NCBI RefSeq assembly: GCF_005543295.1
Contig: NZ_SRSG01000029.1
Location: 1 to 55,842, forward strand
Source of the DNA: Halalkalirubrum salinum
GTDB taxonomy: Archaea; Halobacteriota; Halobacteria; Halobacteriales; Haloferacaceae
Direction: 5' to 3'
Length of the DNA stretch: 55,842 nucleotides
In this document: piece after piece, positions 17,252 to 25,895 of the stretch
How positions within the stretch are numbered: the first letter of the stretch is position 1
How the letters are laid out: the number at the start of each line of letters is the position of its first letter
Translations under genes and position numbers: made by a program
The notes under the pieces: model-generated
Told to the model about the DNA's origin: nothing
What the model saw: only the letters and a program-made list of their open reading frames with translations
Databases searched by the model: none

Positions 17252-17640
17252 TGTCGTCTTCAGGCAGTACCTACGGTGATATTCACCGATACGAACCCGC
17301 CAGAGAGAACACCGCCGCAGCGATCGCAATTGTCCTCCTTACCGTAATCGAAGTCGTTTTTGTCTTCTTATTGGTCTACGGATTTATGTCCGGCTGGGGG
17401 CTTTCGGAGTTCGGTAATCGATTCCTCGGGGCGGTGTTGGCGATCATCTTCATGGACCTCGGATTCATCCTTGCGCTGTATCGCAAGGAGTTCCTTCCAG
17501 ACGTCATGATCGTCAAAAAGCGCCGGCGCAAGTGGGAAGATCTCTACATCCGCGAAGGAGACGCCGACGGCAAGCAGGTCGATACAGAGGACGTGTGGGA
17601 CACAGTCAAACGGGCGATCTACCCGTACTACAAACGGTGA
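17251..17640 (+). CDS. Small membrane subunit of the cytochrome bc locus, DUF7318-like
   Basis: 129 residues, starting on the last base of the halocyanin stop codon (TAATG), so translation is coupled. Two transmembrane helices are visible at about 22-44 and 58-77, followed by a basic stretch VKKRRRKWEDLYIREG in the cytoplasm and a C-terminus ending in IYPYYKR. The family is restricted to haloarchaeal cytochrome b operons (DUF7318, from memory). It may be an accessory subunit; no cofactor ligands are evident. Confidence 0.75.
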   Translation: MSSSGSTYGDIHRYEPARENTAAAIAIVLLTVIEVVFVFLLVYGFMSGWGLSEFGNRFLGAVLAIIFMDLGFILALYRKEFLPDVMIVKKRRRKWEDLYIREGDADGKQVDTEDVWDTVKRAIYPYYKR

Positions 17641-17647
17641 GTTTCCG

Positions 17648-18442
17648 ATGAGTTTAGAAAAAAAAGACGAATTCGATCACAATGCGTGGCTCAAGCGCAA
17701 GGATTTGACTCCGATCGAGACGACGTTCCTGATGTCGCTTATCTATCTGGATCAGCGGCTCCGGATCGTCGACTACCTCGAGGTGCTGGAGACGTTGTAC
17801 TATCGGGTCAACCTTCAGATGCCGAAGAGCCACACCGAACAGTACAACCTCGATAACAAGTTCTGGTACTGGTACCCGCTGTACTCACTCGGGTTCTTTT
17901 CGATCGTCGCGTACATTATCGCGGCGGCGACCGGCGCGTTACTCGGGTTTTATTATACGCCGTCAACAGCCGGCGATCCGAGCATGGCGTACAACTCCGT
18001 GGTGGCGATTACGACGGACCTCAACTTCGGGTTCTACCTCCGGAGCTTGCACCGCTGGTCCGCACAGTTCATGACCGCAGCAGTGTTCTTGCACATGATC
18101 CGCGTGTATTTCACCGGTGCGTACAAAGAGCCGCGTGAGCTCAACTGGATCCTCGGCATCGTGCTCATCAGCCTGACGCTGGTGTTCGGGTATACCGGCT
18201 ACCTCCTGCCGTGGAACCAGCTCGCGTTCTGGGCCGGCCAGATTGGTGTCGAGATGGCGCTTGCAGTGCCGATCGTCGGCGAATGGGGTGCACAGCTCGT
18301 CTTCGGAGGGTTTACCCTCGGAGAAGCAACAATCGTTCGGATGTACATCCTGCACGTGTTCGTGTTGCCGTTCGTGGTGACGGCGCTCATCGCGCTCCAC
18401 GTCGGCATCGTCTGGATGCAGGGCATCGCGGAGCCACACTGA
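17648..18442 (+). CDS. petB: Cytochrome b6-like subunit of the quinol-oxidising complex
   Basis: 264 residues carrying the four-helix haem-binding half of cytochrome b. The haem ligands should be His135 and His149 (SLHRW and FLHM) with His236 and His251 (ILHVF and ALHVG). The spacing of 14 and 15 residues is that of cytochrome b6 instead of mitochondrial cytochrome b. The start (MSLEKKDEFDHNAW) is 7 bases after the upstream stop. The C-terminal helices of cytochrome b are encoded by the next gene, so this is a split b6/subunit IV arrangement. Confidence 0.92.
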   Translation: MSLEKKDEFDHNAWLKRKDLTPIETTFLMSLIYLDQRLRIVDYLEVLETLYYRVNLQMPKSHTEQYNLDNKFWYWYPLYSLGFFSIVAYIIAAATGALLGFYYTPSTAGDPSMAYNSVVAITTDLNFGFYLRSLHRWSAQFMTAAVFLHMIRVYFTGAYKEPRELNWILGIVLISLTLVFGYTGYLLPWNQLAFWAGQIGVEMALAVPIVGEWGAQLVFGGFTLGEATIVRMYILHVFVLPFVVTALIALHVGIVWMQGIAEPH

Positions 18443-18448
18443 TCAACC

Positions 18449-19210
18449 ATGAGTGACGAAGAAACCAAACCTGACGTGCAATCCGGCGGCTCGGGCGCGG
18501 TCGCACCCGACGACGAGACGCCATCCTGGATGGAACGCAAGACGCGAAGCACCGGGCTCTCGCGGCTCACCTACGAGTACTTCGAGCGGGCCCGTCGGGA
18601 GGATCAAGACCTCCGAACCGAATCTGACTACGTCGAACGCGACGTGCTCGGATTCCCGACGTGGCCTCACGAGGTCATCCGCAACCTCGCGATTACGATG
18701 TTCTTTAGCGGCGTCATTCTGTTGATCGCCGCGACGGTGCCGCCGCACCTCGGTGCGCCGGCAAATCCCAGCAAGACGCCAGAGGTTATTCTACCCGACT
18801 GGTATCTCTACTGGTCGTTCGGACTCCTCAAGCTCAACCCCCTGAACCCTGGATTGGAGATTCTCGGCGGCGACAAGATCATCTCCGATCAGCTGTACGG
18901 CGTGCTCGCAAACGTGGTCGTCGTCAGCGCCGTGGCCGTTGTGCCGTTCCTGAACAAAGGCAGCGCCCGGCGTCCGGTCGAACAGCCCTTCTGGGCGGCG
19001 ATCGGTGTCGGCGGCTTTGTGTTCTCGATCACGATCGCCGCGATCGCGGTTCAGAACCTGATTCCGCTGTCGCTTGCGCTGCAGCTCAACCTCGCGTTCG
19101 TGTTGCCGATCGTGTCAGGAATCATCACGTACGCAGTGCTCAAGACCATGCGAGAGGGGTACATGTACGACCTTAACCGGCGGTACTACCGGCTCAGGCC
19201 ACCAAAGTAA
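18449..19210 (+). CDS. petD: Cytochrome b C-terminal half (subunit IV-like)
   Basis: 253 residues. An acidic N-terminal extension of about 70 residues precedes the helices. The quinol-oxidation motif appears as PDWY (LPDWYLYWSFGLLKL), the variant of PEWY. Transmembrane helices lie at about 84-104, 118-140, 160-180 and 190-212 and after. It completes the b6-type core made by the preceding gene, 6 bases upstream. A Rieske iron-sulfur gene would be expected in such an operon but none follows or precedes. Confidence 0.9.
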   Translation: MSDEETKPDVQSGGSGAVAPDDETPSWMERKTRSTGLSRLTYEYFERARREDQDLRTESDYVERDVLGFPTWPHEVIRNLAITMFFSGVILLIAATVPPHLGAPANPSKTPEVILPDWYLYWSFGLLKLNPLNPGLEILGGDKIISDQLYGVLANVVVVSAVAVVPFLNKGSARRPVEQPFWAAIGVGGFVFSITIAAIAVQNLIPLSLALQLNLAFVLPIVSGIITYAVLKTMREGYMYDLNRRYYRLRPPK

Positions 19211-19282
19211 CAGAGTAACTCCTCTACCGACTGAAGTCGTAGCCTTTCTTTTCGAATCGCACTATCGCGATTTTCTGTTTGA

Positions 19283-19350
19283 ATCCGTTGTAACTTGGCA
19301 ATATGACACTAAACGGATATCTACGACTATGCTAGAGAACATTTAATAAC
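19283..19350 (+). promoter_or_regulatory. Promoter region of the PASTA operon
   Basis: The gap after the cytochrome genes (19211-19379) is A/T-rich. A box CATTTAATAACC (about 19339-19350) lies 30-40 bases before the ATG at 19380. Upstream are inverted arms ATCCGTT (19283-19289) and AACGGAT (19312-19318), a possible operator. Confidence 0.4.
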
Positions 19351-19379
19351 CCATAGAGAGTTGAGACTGGAGAACACCC

Positions 19380-20033
19380 ATGGCAGACCCAGTCAACGAG
19401 ATCGTCAAAGAGATACCGTTCGCCGAGTTGGTCAGACAGTCCGCGCTTGCGATCGCTGACGGCCAGACCGCCCTCGACATTAACTCTGCACAGACCGCCC
19501 AGACACTCGCGGATATGAAGCTTGATCCAGACTCAGTCATTTTGAGTCTTATCGAGGAAACCGACGATGACGGCAACGTGACCAACGTCGAAACGGTGAC
19601 GAACGATGCACCGCTTTCACTGTTGGCGTATGGCATCACTCCGACGTTTTATGAGTTCGCTGAAACCGAGATCGATCTCCGGTTTTGGGTCCGCTGGTAC
19701 ACCCGAGAACAGAGCGGCAGCCGAAGTTCGGATTTCAGCCGCGATCTCGAGACGAAGCTCGAAACGTCGCAGCGAAAATTCGGCGGTGGCGGGGGCGTGA
19801 GTCTCTCGATCGGCCCGTTGTCGCTCGGCGGTCGTGCTGGTGGGAGTCGATCCCAAACCAACAAGCGACAACAGACGAGCCTTACCGTCAAGACTCACAC
19901 CGAGTACGACAGTCAGGTGTACGGACTGAGCGCTAACGCTGCGTGCCGACTAAATACGCGATTGGTCCCGAAGCCTGCGCCGAGTGGGGCGGTGCCAAAC
20001 GTGATCAGAGCCGAACCTGACCAGGAGGCCTGA
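19380..20033 (+). CDS. Beta-rich protein resembling DUF2589, operon gene 1
   Basis: 217 residues, no signal peptide or membrane helix. Residues 12-45 are helical (IPFAELVRQSALAIADGQ then TALD). A strand motif FYEFAETEIDLRFWV (90-104) is followed by a Ser/Gly-rich stretch (130-160, GGGGGVSLSIGPLSLGGRAG) and a further strand TSLTVKTHTEYDSQ. This order resembles bacterial DUF2589 proteins, whose function is unknown. Gene 2 repeats both the GQxALD helix and the FAxxExDL strand, and gene 3 has a similar strand. The resemblance is by eye. The start has its own TATA-like box. Confidence 0.7.
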   Translation: MADPVNEIVKEIPFAELVRQSALAIADGQTALDINSAQTAQTLADMKLDPDSVILSLIEETDDDGNVTNVETVTNDAPLSLLAYGITPTFYEFAETEIDLRFWVRWYTREQSGSRSSDFSRDLETKLETSQRKFGGGGGVSLSIGPLSLGGRAGGSRSQTNKRQQTSLTVKTHTEYDSQVYGLSANAACRLNTRLVPKPAPSGAVPNVIRAEPDQEA

Positions 20034-20042
20034 TCGGTCCCA

Positions 20043-20417
20043 ATGGATCGATGGCTTTCCCGGCCGATCCCCGAGGTGATCGAAGCGCTCGCGGTGGGCG
20101 TGGCTGAGGGGCAGGTCGCACTTGATGAACGATCGATGGCGATCGAACGAGAATACCGTGCCGCTGTCGAGGCGGGTGCGCTTCCGGCTGGCCTCGAAGC
20201 GCCGTGGTTTCGGTTTGCCGCTGCTGAGGCAGACCTTTCCGTTGAGCTGTCGCTCCACGGGCGTGAGGTGTACGACGATGCTGGAGAGGTCAGGGCCTAC
20301 CGACCCATTATTGCTGCTTCACCCCCTGGATCGCGCCGCAGTCGCGAAACGACGATCAATGCGACGAGTACGGTTCGAGTCCAGATCGCGCCTGTACCGC
20401 CCGGCGGAGAGCGCTAA
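20043..20417 (+). CDS. Shorter paralogue of gene 1 of the PASTA operon
   Basis: 124 residues. The helix RPIPEVIEALAVGVAEGQVA (residues 7-26) and the strand WFRFAAAEADLSVEL (55-69) align with the corresponding elements of the preceding protein. A C-terminal strand pair around 103-116 (ETTINATSTVRVQI) matches its last strands, but the Gly/Ser-rich insert is missing. The gene starts 9 bases after gene 1 and its stop overlaps the next start (TAATG). The two products could form hetero-oligomers; this is inference. Confidence 0.65.
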   Translation: MDRWLSRPIPEVIEALAVGVAEGQVALDERSMAIEREYRAAVEAGALPAGLEAPWFRFAAAEADLSVELSLHGREVYDDAGEVRAYRPIIAASPPGSRRSRETTINATSTVRVQIAPVPPGGER

Positions 20418-21535
20418 TGGCTTCGCGTGATCGGTCCTCCGGGCTGAAAACGGCGATCACCGCGGAGCTGCCAGCGATCAATACCGACAAACTCTCCCGA
20501 ACCGAGGAGCGCGAACTCGCTGGTATCGTTCACACCAAAGAGCGGCTTGAGACACAGTTCCGCGATCGGATCATCGAGTTAGAAGCCGAACACAGCGAGC
20601 TACAATACCGGGCCACCGCGCTCGAACGCGACAGAGATCGGCTCCGCGAACGCCTCGACCAGCTGCAAGCGGACCGCCCCGCAATCGATCCCGATCGCGT
20701 TGTCTCTGCGTTTTCCGAGCGGCTGACCGCAAGCGAGGCGCTTTCTGCGCAGGGATACGAAATTACGGACTACAGTGTCGAGCTGAAGGCGAACCTCGCC
20801 TACGAGGACGACGAACCCCGCATCCGCCTCCCAGGGCCCACTGAGGAGTTTGTGGCAGCCAATCTCAGCACAATTCGTTTCGGTGTCGAAAAGCGTGACT
20901 CCGACGATGCACTCATGTACCAACGGATTCCGGATGTTCAGGGGCGATCGATCGAGAGCGCTACCCGACTGCTCACAGAGGCTGGGTTCGCCGTTGGCGA
21001 TCGAGAGGTTATTGTGGGTGAGCCGGCGGGCCGTGTGGTCGAGCAGTTCCCCCGCCCCGGTGACGTTGCCCAACCGGGCACGGAGATCGATCTGGTCGTT
21101 AGCGAAGCCGCCGGCAGTGGAGAAGACTCCGAGGCCAGTACTACGGCCGAACATACCAAGAGCGAAGACACCAGCGAGGAGGCCGAACACACCAAGCGCG
21201 TAGATACTAACGACGAGAAAGGCGAAACGATCGATCGAGACCGCACCGATCGGCCCGACCGAACCAGCCCGACAGACGAACGGACGCAGCCGACAGACGA
21301 ACGGACGCAGCCGACAGACGAACGGACGCAGCCGACAGCCACAACACAGCCCGTGTCTGCGATCACCGGCATTGGTCCAACGTACTCCGATCGACTGGGC
21401 TCAGTCGGGATCGAGACGGTGAGTGACATCCAACGCGCCGACATCGAGACGATCGCCGACGTGGCAAGCGTCTCGAAAACCCGCGCCGAACGCTGGCGAG
21501 AGCTCGCTACAAAACTGGCCGAGGAATCCAAATGA
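20417..21535 (+). CDS. Coiled-coil, PASTA and helix-hairpin-helix protein
   Basis: 372 residues with an unusual domain order: coiled coil (24-88), a beta-rich part with YEITDYSVELKANL (114-127) echoing genes 1 and 2, a PASTA domain (170-230, IPDVQGRSIESATRLLTEAG ... GTEIDLVVSE), an acidic linker holding three TDERTQP repeats (286-307), and a C-terminal helix-hairpin-helix (313-365, ITGIGPTYSDRLGSVGIETV). PASTA domains usually sit outside the cell on kinases or penicillin-binding proteins; here there is no signal or membrane helix, so the protein should be cytoplasmic. The HhH suggests DNA or protein binding. Confidence 0.8.
   Translation: MASRDRSSGLKTAITAELPAINTDKLSRTEERELAGIVHTKERLETQFRDRIIELEAEHSELQYRATALERDRDRLRERLDQLQADRPAIDPDRVVSAFSERLTASEALSAQGYEITDYSVELKANLAYEDDEPRIRLPGPTEEFVAANLSTIRFGVEKRDSDDALMYQRIPDVQGRSIESATRLLTEAGFAVGDREVIVGEPAGRVVEQFPRPGDVAQPGTEIDLVVSEAAGSGEDSEASTTAEHTKSEDTSEEAEHTKRVDTNDEKGETIDRDRTDRPDRTSPTDERTQPTDERTQPTDERTQPTATTQPVSAITGIGPTYSDRLGSVGIETVSDIQRADIETIADVASVSKTRAERWRELATKLAEESK
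21269..21338. repeat. Three tandem 21-bp units in the PASTA gene linker
   Basis: CCGACAGACGAACGGACGCA plus G is repeated three times without mismatch (starts 21269, 21290 and 21311) with a partial fourth copy. It encodes TDERTQP repeats in the disordered linker between the PASTA and HhH domains. Confidence 0.9.
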
Positions 21536-21777
21536 GCGAGCGTGAAGGCGCTCCCACCAGAGAGACGTTTGTCCTGGAATTTGAGCCGGAGGCTTGTCCG
21601 GAAGCGATCGAACGGGTGATTCGAACGATCGAATCGGGCGGGGGATCGATCGCGCTCGTCCACGCCCGTTCGATCCTGTTTCGAGCAGACCGACCAGTCG
21701 CCGATCAACTCGGAGCGGCTCCCGGAGTCAACCACGTCGGTGCGGTACAGCTTCCTGTCACCAGTCAATCTCGGTGA
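21532..21777 (+). CDS. Small protein resembling a free inhibitor-I9 domain
   Basis: 81 residues, start overlapping the preceding stop (ATGA). The pattern strand (TFVLEFE), helix (PEAIERVIRTIESGGG), strand (SIALVHARSILFRAD), helix (RPVADQLGAAPG), strand (VNHVGAVQL) is that of the peptidase-inhibitor I9/subtilisin propeptide fold, including the GG turn and the PGV near the end. No subtilase is encoded nearby. It could be an inhibitor, a chaperone-like domain or a plain ferredoxin-like fold. Resemblance by eye only. Confidence 0.6.
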   Translation: MSEREGAPTRETFVLEFEPEACPEAIERVIRTIESGGGSIALVHARSILFRADRPVADQLGAAPGVNHVGAVQLPVTSQSR

Positions 21778-21814
21778 TCGCTGGCCCGATCGGGTCGCGG
21801 CTGTACCGGGGCCG

Positions 21815-23245
21815 TCAATCTCCCGGCGTTCGATCAGCCGGCTTTTCGACAACCCCGCCCTTCCACGTTCCGAGAGTAAACCAGCCTACAGCGACGGCGA
21901 ACGAGAGCACCGCGGCGGTCGCGTAGGCGATCCACAGTCCGCGGACGCCCATGTCAAGGGCGGCGATCGATGTCGTCGTCCCAGGAATCGTCACGACCCA
22001 CGCGAACGCGAGGACAACCGCCAGCGGGATCCGGAAAATCCACCGCGAGAGGAACGACAGGACCATTGCGACTTTTGTCACACCAGCGCCGCGGAATGCC
22101 CCCTGGATCACCATCACTCCGCCAAAGAAGGCCCACGACGGGGCGATGATTCGCAGGAACCGAATGCCCTCGTCGATCACAGCCTGTTCGCTGATGAAAA
22201 TCCCCATTGCGGCGGCGGGAAACGCGACGACAATCGCTGCCGCGGCGAACAATACACCCATTGTTCCGGCGGTCGCCTTCCACGTCACCTCGACGGCCCG
22301 ATCGGGCGTCTCTGCGCCGAGGTTTTGTCCCACGCCGGTCGCCGTCGCCTGTCCGACCGCACCCGCGACGGACCACGAGACCGACATCATCCGGACGCCA
22401 ATGCCGTAGGCAGCGATCGCCGCGACGCTGAACCGCGCGACGAGCGAGGCCATCGCGACCGCGGCGAACGATCGCGCCCACCCGTCGATCGTAGCCGGGT
22501 AGCCGATCCCGACGAGTTTTTTCAAAATTTCGGGGTGTGGCCGGAGGTCACGAACGCGGAGTTGGACGCCGAAGCCGCCGCGTAAGAGGACGTATATCCC
22601 GCCGGCAGCGGCGATGAACCGTGCCACCAACGTTGCAACCGCCGCACCTTGGGTCCCGAGTTCGGGGAACGGCCCCCACCCGAGGATAAGAAACGGATCG
22701 AAAACCACGTTGAAGCCGGCGGAGACGATCATGAGCCACATTGCCGTTTTCGTATCGCCCGCTCCTTGTAGCGACGATCGGAACGCGAAAAACAGGAACG
22801 TCAGCGGAATGGTGAAAAATACGACCTCGATGTACGCAAGTGCCTCGACGAACACTTGATCTCGTGCGCCCATGAGCGTCAACAGGTCGTGACGAACCGC
22901 GAAGCCGACAGCCGCGAGTACAACAGAGACCGCGAGCGCGAGCAGCGTCGTCTGGGCCACGACGTGGTCTGCCCGCCGATCGTTGCCCGCGCCGACGTGC
23001 TGGGAGACGAGCGCAATTGTCGCCGCGGTGATCCCCATCGCGGTCGAGACGAACATCCACGACAGCGGAAACATGAGCGAGACGGCCGCGACCGCGGTAT
23101 CATTCACGCGGCCGACCCAGAACATATCCGCGAGGTTGTAAAACGTCTGCAGCAAGTTGCCGAGGACGAGCGGATACGCAAGCGTGAACAGCCGTGGTGT
23201 GATCGCGCCGGTCGTCATGTCGACGCGCTTGCGTGCGTCAGCCAC
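21815..23245 (-). CDS. MATE family multidrug/Na+ or H+ antiporter
   Basis: 476 residues with about 12 transmembrane helices in two repeats, starting near TPRLFTLAYPLVLGNLLQTF and again near PHPEILKKLVGIGYPATIDG. These openings are typical of the NorM/DinF-type MATE exporters. The listed start is a GTG; an ATG nine codons in (MTTGAITPR) is equally possible. It lies 6 bases upstream-side of the epimerase stop on the same strand, so the two probably form one transcript. Substrate cannot be told from sequence. Confidence 0.93.
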   Translation of the reverse strand: MADARKRVDMTTGAITPRLFTLAYPLVLGNLLQTFYNLADMFWVGRVNDTAVAAVSLMFPLSWMFVSTAMGITAATIALVSQHVGAGNDRRADHVVAQTTLLALAVSVVLAAVGFAVRHDLLTLMGARDQVFVEALAYIEVVFFTIPLTFLFFAFRSSLQGAGDTKTAMWLMIVSAGFNVVFDPFLILGWGPFPELGTQGAAVATLVARFIAAAGGIYVLLRGGFGVQLRVRDLRPHPEILKKLVGIGYPATIDGWARSFAAVAMASLVARFSVAAIAAYGIGVRMMSVSWSVAGAVGQATATGVGQNLGAETPDRAVEVTWKATAGTMGVLFAAAAIVVAFPAAAMGIFISEQAVIDEGIRFLRIIAPSWAFFGGVMVIQGAFRGAGVTKVAMVLSFLSRWIFRIPLAVVLAFAWVVTIPGTTTSIAALDMGVRGLWIAYATAAVLSFAVAVGWFTLGTWKGGVVEKPADRTPGD

Positions 23246-23251
23246 CGCCGA

Positions 23252-23926
23252 TCACGCCCGCGCGATGTCTTCGGTCGTCAGGAGGCGACGATCGTCCTCT
23301 AGCGCCGCGTCGAGTGTCACCCGTGCGACGTGGTCGACCGGCAGTGGCTGGGCGTCGCCAAGCCGCTCGGAGAGCATTGGGACCCGATCGATCCATTCAA
23401 AAAGCGTGTTGACCGCGCCAGGGAAATGCGGCTGTCCGGGGCCGTACACTGGTCCAGGACGAAGCACCGTCAGCTCGAGATTGAGATCCGAAATCGCTCG
23501 TTCCGCGCGACGCTTCGATCGCAGATATGCTCGTCGGGCTGTCGGGTAGTTCGCCGCTGACGAAAGGAATGCAAAGGACTCGACACCGGCCCGTTCGGCC
23601 TCAAGCGCTGTGAGAATCGTCGAATCGCCGTTTATTCGCTCGAACGTGACGCCTTCGGTCGGGGCTTCGTGAGCGGTCCCGACTGAGTGGATGACGAGAT
23701 CACAGCCACGGAGGCGATCGCGCCAGGTGTGCGGACTAAACAGGTCGGCGCTGGTCCACTCGACTGCATCGATCCAGGATTCGGTTCCGGGTCGGAGGTC
23801 TGCGTGGGACGAATCGGGTCGGCCACTTTTCGAGACACTTCGGACGGTGTGGCCGTCCGCGACGGCGTGCCGGCAGATCGAACGACCGAGAAAGCCGCTG
23901 CCGCCAACGACGAGGAGCTGAGTCAT
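23252..23926 (-). CDS. NAD(P)-binding epimerase-like protein (NDUFA9-like)
   Basis: 224 residues from MTQLLVVGGSGFLGR. The Rossmann glycine motif GGSGFLG is at residues 8-14, and a YLRSK sequence fits the YxxxK catalytic pair of extended short-chain dehydrogenases. The protein is shorter than sugar epimerases and resembles the NDUFA9-like atypical subgroup seen in haloarchaea. Substrate is unknown. It precedes the MATE gene on the same strand and diverges from the S9 peptidase gene. Confidence 0.85.
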   Translation of the reverse strand: MTQLLVVGGSGFLGRSICRHAVADGHTVRSVSKSGRPDSSHADLRPGTESWIDAVEWTSADLFSPHTWRDRLRGCDLVIHSVGTAHEAPTEGVTFERINGDSTILTALEAERAGVESFAFLSSAANYPTARRAYLRSKRRAERAISDLNLELTVLRPGPVYGPGQPHFPGAVNTLFEWIDRVPMLSERLGDAQPLPVDHVARVTLDAALEDDRRLLTTEDIARA

Positions 23927-24051
23927 ACGCTGAATATGGGCCGCGGTTACCTTGTCGTTATGGTTGCGGCTCGGAGGGCCGCTGTAATCAGAGTGTCTGC
24001 TGCGATTGCTGGGTGACGAACGCTTTAGTCGATCGCCGCGGGACATCTCGC

Positions 24052-25866
24052 ATGTTCCCGGTCAGCCGGTTTTTGAGCATCGACGCCGCTACAACCCCCT
24101 CGTTCACCCCCAATGGTGGGTTGGTGTACCTCCGCGACACGACGGGGACGCCGCAGGCCTGGTACCGTGCTGACGCTGCGAGCGACCCCCAACGGCTCAC
24201 CGCCGAGTCCGAGCGGTTCTCGACCGTGGTAGCTTCACCGACCAGTGAGGAGTTTGTCTTCGGGATGGACGCCGGTAGCGACGAACGCGACCAGCTATTC
24301 CGCTACAATCTCGACACGGGTGAGCAGCACACACTCACAGACGACCTCTCGTCGATCCACCTGTGGGGTGGGTGGTCGCCAGACGGCGATCGCATCGCCT
24401 TCACTGCCAATCGACGCGATCCCCAGACGTTCGACGTGTACGTACAGGAGCGCTTGGGCGACCCCGATTCGGCGACGCTTGTCCGCGAGGGTGACGGCGG
24501 CTTTCTCTCGATCGAGGGATGGAGTCCCGATGGCAATCGACTGCTCGCCACGAAGGCGCGATCGAGCAACGCACAGGATGTCTTTGTGATCTCGATTGCT
24601 GACGGGACACAGACGAAACTGAACCGCGACGATACCACACGGTACGAGTCAGCGATGTTCGGGCCGAACGGCGCGATCTACTGTCTCACTGACGAGCCGA
24701 GCGACACGCTCGTACTCGCGCGGATGGATCCCGACACCGGCCAGGTCGCGACGGTCGTCGACGGCGGAGATTGGAACGTCGATGGATTCGATCTCGATCG
24801 CAGTACGGGAACGATCGCGTACACGCGCAATGTCGACGGCTACAGCACGCTGCACCTCGGGCGGCTCTCGGGAGACGGGACCACAGTTGCTGTCACCGCC
24901 GAGCCAGCACTCGAGGAGGCTGTGATCGAATCGGTCACAGTATCGAACGGTGGCGAGCGCTACGCGATCGCTCATTCGTCGCGATCGACGCCACACAACA
25001 TTGCGGTTGGACCTACAGACGCCGACGACGGGGAGAGTGAACGACCGAAACCGTACGTCCCTGTTGGAACGCTTGGCATCCCCGAGGAGCGGTTTCGATC
25101 GCCCGAGACGATCCGCTATGAGACGTTCGACGGGCGAGACATCTCGGCGTACTGGACGCTGCCAGCCGACGCATCTACGGGAGAGACGCCGGTGATCGTC
25201 GACATCCACGGCGGCCCCCATCACCAGCGCCGGCCGTGGTTCTACCCGATCGGGCAGTACTTCCTCCAGCAGGGGTATGCGATCTTCGAACCGAACGTTC
25301 GCGGCTCCTCGGGATACGGCACGGCGTACACGCGCCTCGACGACGTCGACAGGCGGCTGGACTCGGTCCGCGACATCCGTGCCGCCGTCGAGTGGCTCGC
25401 CGAACAGCCAGCTGTCGATTCCGATCGGATCGTCGCCTACGGACGCTCCTACGGCGGGTTCATGGTACTTTCGGCGATCTCCCGCTATCCGGACCTGTGG
25501 CGCGCGGCCGTCGAGTTCGTTGGGATCGCAGACTTCGAGACCTTCCTCGAAAACACCGGGGAGTGGCGACGGAGCCACCGCGAAGCTGAATACGGCTCTC
25601 TGGATACTGATCGCGATGTTTTACAGGAGATTAGTCCGATTCACGACGTTGCTGCGATCGACTGTCCGTTGTTCATCCAACACGGCGCGAACGACCCACG
25701 CGTTCCCGTAGGAGAAACTGAACAGATCGCCGAGGCGCTGCGATCGCGAGACGTGCCTGTCGAGACGCTTATTTTCGAAGATGAAGGCCACCACACGACC
25801 GATCGATCGAACCTGATCGAAGAGTTCGAACAGGTAGCGGGGTTTCTCGACCGTCACGTTCAATAA
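24052..25866 (+). CDS. S9 family prolyl oligopeptidase/acylaminoacyl-peptidase
   Basis: 604 residues from MFPVSRFLSIDAATTP; an ATG 13 codons earlier is possible but less like the family. Residues 1 to about 330 form a beta-propeller with TolB/WD-like blades (LWGGWSPDGDRIAFTANRRD). The C-terminal alpha/beta-hydrolase domain has the catalytic triad Ser466 (GRSYGGFM), Asp548 (HGANDPRVP) and His580 (DEGHH), with the oxyanion segment DIHGGPHHQ. There is no signal peptide, so it is a cytoplasmic peptide-trimming enzyme. Size and order are normal. Confidence 0.94.
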   Translation: MFPVSRFLSIDAATTPSFTPNGGLVYLRDTTGTPQAWYRADAASDPQRLTAESERFSTVVASPTSEEFVFGMDAGSDERDQLFRYNLDTGEQHTLTDDLSSIHLWGGWSPDGDRIAFTANRRDPQTFDVYVQERLGDPDSATLVREGDGGFLSIEGWSPDGNRLLATKARSSNAQDVFVISIADGTQTKLNRDDTTRYESAMFGPNGAIYCLTDEPSDTLVLARMDPDTGQVATVVDGGDWNVDGFDLDRSTGTIAYTRNVDGYSTLHLGRLSGDGTTVAVTAEPALEEAVIESVTVSNGGERYAIAHSSRSTPHNIAVGPTDADDGESERPKPYVPVGTLGIPEERFRSPETIRYETFDGRDISAYWTLPADASTGETPVIVDIHGGPHHQRRPWFYPIGQYFLQQGYAIFEPNVRGSSGYGTAYTRLDDVDRRLDSVRDIRAAVEWLAEQPAVDSDRIVAYGRSYGGFMVLSAISRYPDLWRAAVEFVGIADFETFLENTGEWRRSHREAEYGSLDTDRDVLQEISPIHDVAAIDCPLFIQHGANDPRVPVGETEQIAEALRSRDVPVETLIFEDEGHHTTDRSNLIEEFEQVAGFLDRHVQ

Positions 25867-25895
25867 ACCGACTGTTGGTGGTGCTATTCGGTGAG

